DNA of 64,000 nucleotides, from contig JANNOJ010000052.1 of the NCBI GenBank assembly GCA_031399025.1, positions 62,001 to 126,000 of the forward strand, in the 5' to 3' direction. Within the stretch, counting starts at the first letter, position 1, and each line of letters begins with the position of its first letter. Both the position numbers and the translations under genes were made by a program. The stretch is from CBDBZL01 sp031399025 (GTDB lineage Bacteria > Pseudomonadota > Alphaproteobacteria > Sphingomonadales > Sphingomonadaceae). A model generated the notes under the pieces. It did not search any database and was not told where the DNA came from. It was given only the letters and a program-made list of their open reading frames with translations. Positions 61,043-64,000 of the stretch are shown piece after piece.

Positions 61043-61711
61043 GTGAGCTGGGCCCTGGTGGTGGTGCTGGCGCTGGCCGCGTTCGCGGTCGCGGCCTTCG
61101 CTTTCCGGCTCGAACGCCGGCTGTGGACGGCGTTGCTCGCCGCGCTGGTATTCGGGCTGGCGGGCTATGCGATGCAGGCCAGCCCGCAGCTTGCCGGCGC
61201 CCCGCGGCCGGCGGGTGATACGGGCGCGCAGGTGCAATGGGGTTCGGTCGAGGCGCGCAAGGAGATGCTCGCCCCGGGCGAGCAATCGAGCAGCGACCGG
61301 CTGCTGATCGGCGATGCGCTGGCCCGGCGCGGCCAGTTCGGCAATGCCGCGATCATGCTGCGCGGCGCACTCGAGCGTGACCCCAACGATGGCGAGGCCT
61401 GGCTGGCGCTGGCCAACGTGCTGGTCGACCATGCCGAGGGCACGCTGACCCCGGCCGCGCTCTACGCGTTCCGCCGGGCGTCGGAAAGCATGCCGGGAAG
61501 CGCCGCGCCGGGCTATTTCCTGGGCCTCGCGCTGATCCGCCAGGGGCGCATCCCCGAGGCCCGCCAGGCCTGGCAGACGACTCTCGCCACCGCGCGCGAA
61601 GGCGCCCCGCGGCTCCTGCTGGCCGAGCGCGCCGGGCGGCTCGATGCCCTGCTCGCCCAGGCCGGCATGCCCATGTCCGGCCCCGCTGCGCCGGCCACCG
61701 CCGCGCCCTAG
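61043..61711 (+). CDS. ccmI: CcmI-like TPR protein
   Basis: This 222-residue protein has two N-terminal membrane segments (WALVVVLALAAFAVAAFAF and LWTALLAALVFGLAGYAM) and a TPR-rich periplasmic part (GDALARRGQFGNAAIMLRGAL; ALIRQGRIPEARQAWQ), the layout of CcmI, which holds apocytochrome c for the ligase. It follows ccmH after 1 base with a GTG start. It is shorter than many CcmI proteins. Confidence 0.85.
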   Translation: MSWALVVVLALAAFAVAAFAFRLERRLWTALLAALVFGLAGYAMQASPQLAGAPRPAGDTGAQVQWGSVEARKEMLAPGEQSSSDRLLIGDALARRGQFGNAAIMLRGALERDPNDGEAWLALANVLVDHAEGTLTPAALYAFRRASESMPGSAAPGYFLGLALIRQGRIPEARQAWQTTLATAREGAPRLLLAERAGRLDALLAQAGMPMSGPAAPATAAP

Positions 61712-61793
61712 CGCTGCTGTTGCCTGGCTGCGAACCGGCTGCTAAGCGCCGCGCTTCCATGGAACCTGCGTTCCTGAAGGGGCAGCCATCCCG

Positions 61794-63704
61794 ATGAGTG
61801 CCATCCCCAGTGCCGTTGGCGCCGGCGACGAACGCAGTTCCGCCAAGCTAAAACTGGCCGCCGGCGCGGTCGGCATCGTCTTCGGCGACATCGGCACCAG
61901 CCCGCTATACGCGTTCCGAGAGACGTTCCGCGGGCCGCATCCGCTGGCGATCGACGATCTGCATGTCCTGGGCGTCATCAGCCTCATTTTCTGGTCGATG
62001 ACGCTGATCGTCTCGATCCAGTACGTCTCGATCCTGATGCGCGCCGACAACAAGGGCGAAGGCGGCACGCTGGCGCTGGTGGCGCTGATCGGCCGGCACA
62101 TCAAGGGCCCGGGCTATGGCTGGGTGACGGTGATGCTGGGCGTGTTCGCCACCGCTTTGTTCTACGGCGACAGCATGATCACCCCGGCGATCTCGGTGCT
62201 TTCGGCGGTCGAAGGGTTGACGGTGGTCGACGCCCGCCTCGAGCAATATGTCATCCCGATCTCGCTGGTGCTGCTGATCGGCCTGTTCCTCATCCAGAAG
62301 CGCGGCACTGCGAGCGTGGGCGCGCTGTTCGCGCCGATCATGCTCACCTACTTCACCGTGCTCGCGGTGCTGGGCATCTACCATATCGCCCAGGCCCCCG
62401 ACATCCTGTGGGCGTTCAACCCCTGGTACGCGGTGCAGTTCTTCATCACCGACAAATGGCTCGCCTTCCTGGCGTTGGGTTCGGTGGTGCTGGCGGTGAC
62501 GGGCTCGGAGGCGCTTTATTCGGACATGGGGCATTTCGGCCGCGGGGCCTTGCGCCTGTCGTGGTTCGGCTTCGTGCTGCCCTGCCTGCTGCTCAACTAT
62601 TTCGGCCAGGGGGCGATGATCCTGGGCCTGGGCGACGCGGCCGCCGAGGAGGCGATCCGCAACCCGTTCTTCTTCTTGGCTCCCGAGGCGCTGCGCCTGC
62701 CGCTGGTGTTCCTGGCCGCGGCCGCCGCGTTCATCGCCAGCCAGGCGGTGATCTCGGGCGCGTTCTCGGTCACCCATCAGGCGATCCAGCTCGGCTTCGT
62801 CCCGCGCCTCACCACCCTGCACACCAGCAAGACGCACCAGGGGCAGATCTACATTCCCATCGTCAACTGGCTGCTGATGGTGTCGGTGATCCTGCTGGTG
62901 CTGTTCTTCCGCAATTCCTCCAATCTCGCCTCGGCCTACGGGATCGCGGTTACCGGCGCGATGCTGATCGACACCTGCCTGATGGGCGTGCTGCTGCTGG
63001 CGGTGTGGAAGTGGAAACCATGGGTCGCAGTGCCGGTGGCGCTGCTGTTCTTGGCTGTCCACGGCGCCTATTTCACCGCCAACGCCACCAAGATCCCGGA
63101 TGGCGGGTGGTTTCCGCTGCTGGTGGGCGCCATCGCCTTCACCCTCCTGACCACCTGGGCCAAGGGGCGAAGGCTGATGCGCCAGCGGATGAGCGAGGTC
63201 TCGCTGCCGCTCGACATTTTCGCCAAATCGGCGCGCAACTCCACCGCGCAGGTGCCCGGCACGGCCATTTTCATGAACTCGGGCGCCAGCGGCACGCCAT
63301 CCGCGCTGCTCCACAACATCAAGCACAACAAGGTGCTGCACGAGCGGGTGGTGGTGCTGACCGTGCAGATCGCCGACGTGCCCTATATCGACGAGGACGA
63401 GCGCTACGAGATCACCGAGGTGGGCGACGGCTTCTACCGGGTGGTGCTGCATTACGGCTTCATGGAGGAGACCGACGTGCCCGCCGCGCTCAAGAACCGG
63501 CAGATGTGCGGCGGCCCGTTCGAGATGATGCGCACCAGCTTCTTCCTCTCACGCCAGACGCTGATCGCCTCGGCGCGGCCGGGAATGGCGCTGTGGCGCG
63601 AGAAGCTGTTCGCCTGGATGATGCGCAACGCGGCCACGCCCATGGAATTCTTCCGCCTGCCCAGCAACCGGGTGGTGGAACTGGGCAGCCAGCTCGAGAT
63701 CTAG
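61794..63704 (+). CDS. kup: Low-affinity potassium transporter Kup
   Basis: Kup imports K+ with protons. The 636-residue protein has about 12 helices and the family motif GIVFGDIGTSPLYAFRE, then DNKGEGGTLALVALI and FYGDSMITPAISVLSAVEG, with a soluble C-terminal domain. Its length matches the family. It is not linked to the ccm operon by overlap. Confidence 0.95.
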   Translation: MSAIPSAVGAGDERSSAKLKLAAGAVGIVFGDIGTSPLYAFRETFRGPHPLAIDDLHVLGVISLIFWSMTLIVSIQYVSILMRADNKGEGGTLALVALIGRHIKGPGYGWVTVMLGVFATALFYGDSMITPAISVLSAVEGLTVVDARLEQYVIPISLVLLIGLFLIQKRGTASVGALFAPIMLTYFTVLAVLGIYHIAQAPDILWAFNPWYAVQFFITDKWLAFLALGSVVLAVTGSEALYSDMGHFGRGALRLSWFGFVLPCLLLNYFGQGAMILGLGDAAAEEAIRNPFFFLAPEALRLPLVFLAAAAAFIASQAVISGAFSVTHQAIQLGFVPRLTTLHTSKTHQGQIYIPIVNWLLMVSVILLVLFFRNSSNLASAYGIAVTGAMLIDTCLMGVLLLAVWKWKPWVAVPVALLFLAVHGAYFTANATKIPDGGWFPLLVGAIAFTLLTTWAKGRRLMRQRMSEVSLPLDIFAKSARNSTAQVPGTAIFMNSGASGTPSALLHNIKHNKVLHERVVVLTVQIADVPYIDEDERYEITEVGDGFYRVVLHYGFMEETDVPAALKNRQMCGGPFEMMRTSFFLSRQTLIASARPGMALWREKLFAWMMRNAATPMEFFRLPSNRVVELGSQLEI

Positions 63705-63728
63705 GGACGCGCGCCGGCCGTGCTTGCC

Positions 63729-64000
63729 ATGGCGGACGGCGCGACTATCACTGCGCGGGCCATGCCTTCCCCAGGTGAAACCGACGCGCCGATCCTTTTG
63801 GCCTATGGCGGCGTCCGGCGCTTTCCATCGCCCAAGCTCACGCTGTTCGATCGGCGGGATTTCCTGTCACCCGAGCTGTGCGCCGGGCTCATCGCGCTGA
63901 TCGAGCAGGATCGCCGCCCGTCCACCATCGCCGATTTCAACGGCGATGCCACCTTCCGCACCAGCGAGACCTGCGACCTGGCTCCGAGCGAGCCGGCGGT
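63729..64000 (+). CDS. 2OG-Fe(II) oxygenase (prolyl 4-hydroxylase-like), 5' end
   Basis: The gene runs off the window. The visible N-terminus has the prolyl-4-hydroxylase entry pattern FLSPELCAGLIALIE followed by FRTSETCDLAPSEP. Such oxygenases use 2-oxoglutarate and Fe(II) to hydroxylate proline or other residues. Two in-frame ATGs (63729 and 63762) are possible starts; neither has a clear ribosome site. The metal-binding HxD...H is beyond the window. Confidence 0.75.
   Translation, partial: MADGATITARAMPSPGETDAPILLAYGGVRRFPSPKLTLFDRRDFLSPELCAGLIALIEQDRRPSTIADFNGDATFRTSETCDLAPSEPA

Overview
The window is a compact, high-GC chromosomal segment from an alphaproteobacterium, most likely a member of the Sphingomonadales (Erythrobacteraceae-like). 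The evidence is a PEPxxWA-CTERM sorting tail, a FYDLN-acid zinc-ribbon protein, split b/b' ATP-synthase subunits, a LOV-HWE photoreceptor kinase, the ffh-rpsP-rimM / trmD-rplS translation block, and GGAAC-N16-CGTT (sigma-EcfG) promoter architecture. It is almost entirely housekeeping sequence. I see no phage, insertion sequence or CRISPR array. Two tRNA genes are present (Ala-GGC and His-GTG).

Layout. 1-3.3 kb: the end of a PEPxxWA-CTERM protein, a frameshifted secreted beta-domain protein and a Mur ligase. 3.4-7.3 kb: an LD-carboxypeptidase, fabD-fabG and dnaN. 7.34-8.11 kb: a visibly A+T-rich two-gene cassette (HEPN protein plus an unknown partner) that exactly fills the space between dnaN and a convergent ferredoxin-NADP reductase. 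9.5-13.5 kb: lepA, rpsF-rpsR-rplI and a hemerythrin-like gene behind an EcfG-like promoter. 13.6-18.8 kb: an M2 dipeptidase, an alpha/beta hydrolase, an Nramp-like transporter and asd. 18.9-25.4 kb: the SRP/ribosome block (ffh, rpsP, rimM, trmD, rplS), interrupted by a metallophosphoesterase and a thioredoxin-reductase-like gene, then tRNA-Ala and the FYDLN protein. 25.6-31.8 kb: aroA, cmk and rpsA, with gdx (guanidinium exporter), glyoxalase II and a flavodoxin-fold protein. 31.9-34.5 kb: the Fo ATP synthase operon (atpI-B-E-F'-F). 34.6-36.6 kb: a zinc-ribbon protein and a LOV histidine kinase with its response regulator. 36.6-40.6 kb: ydbH-ynbE-ydbL, an envelope-bridging lipid-transport set. 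40.7-47.2 kb: radC, a TIR-membrane-TPR protein with a translationally coupled small partner, and a DUF3857/transglutaminase/TPR protein. 47.3-54.8 kb: pgsA, an LplT-like transporter, an acetolactate-synthase-like enzyme, csbD behind a textbook EcfG promoter, an EVE-domain protein, dapF, a gutted mtaB remnant, ftsY and yciB. 55.3-64 kb: tRNA-His, a leucine-dehydrogenase-like enzyme, the cytochrome c maturation operon ccmC-D-E-F-G-H-I, kup, and the start of a prolyl-4-hydroxylase-like gene.

Themes. Several genes are coupled by 1- or 4-base start/stop overlaps (fabD-fabG, rpsF-rpsR, ftsY-yciB, ydbH-ynbE, the ccm genes, TIR plus partner). A general-stress theme links the LOV kinase/response-regulator pair (LovK/LovR-like) with EcfG-type promoters in front of csbD and the hemerythrin gene. 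The least explained loci are the HEPN cassette and the TIR-TPR two-gene unit, both candidate defence, toxin-antitoxin or signalling systems. All functional assignments come from reading the sequence and from family knowledge; no database search was run.
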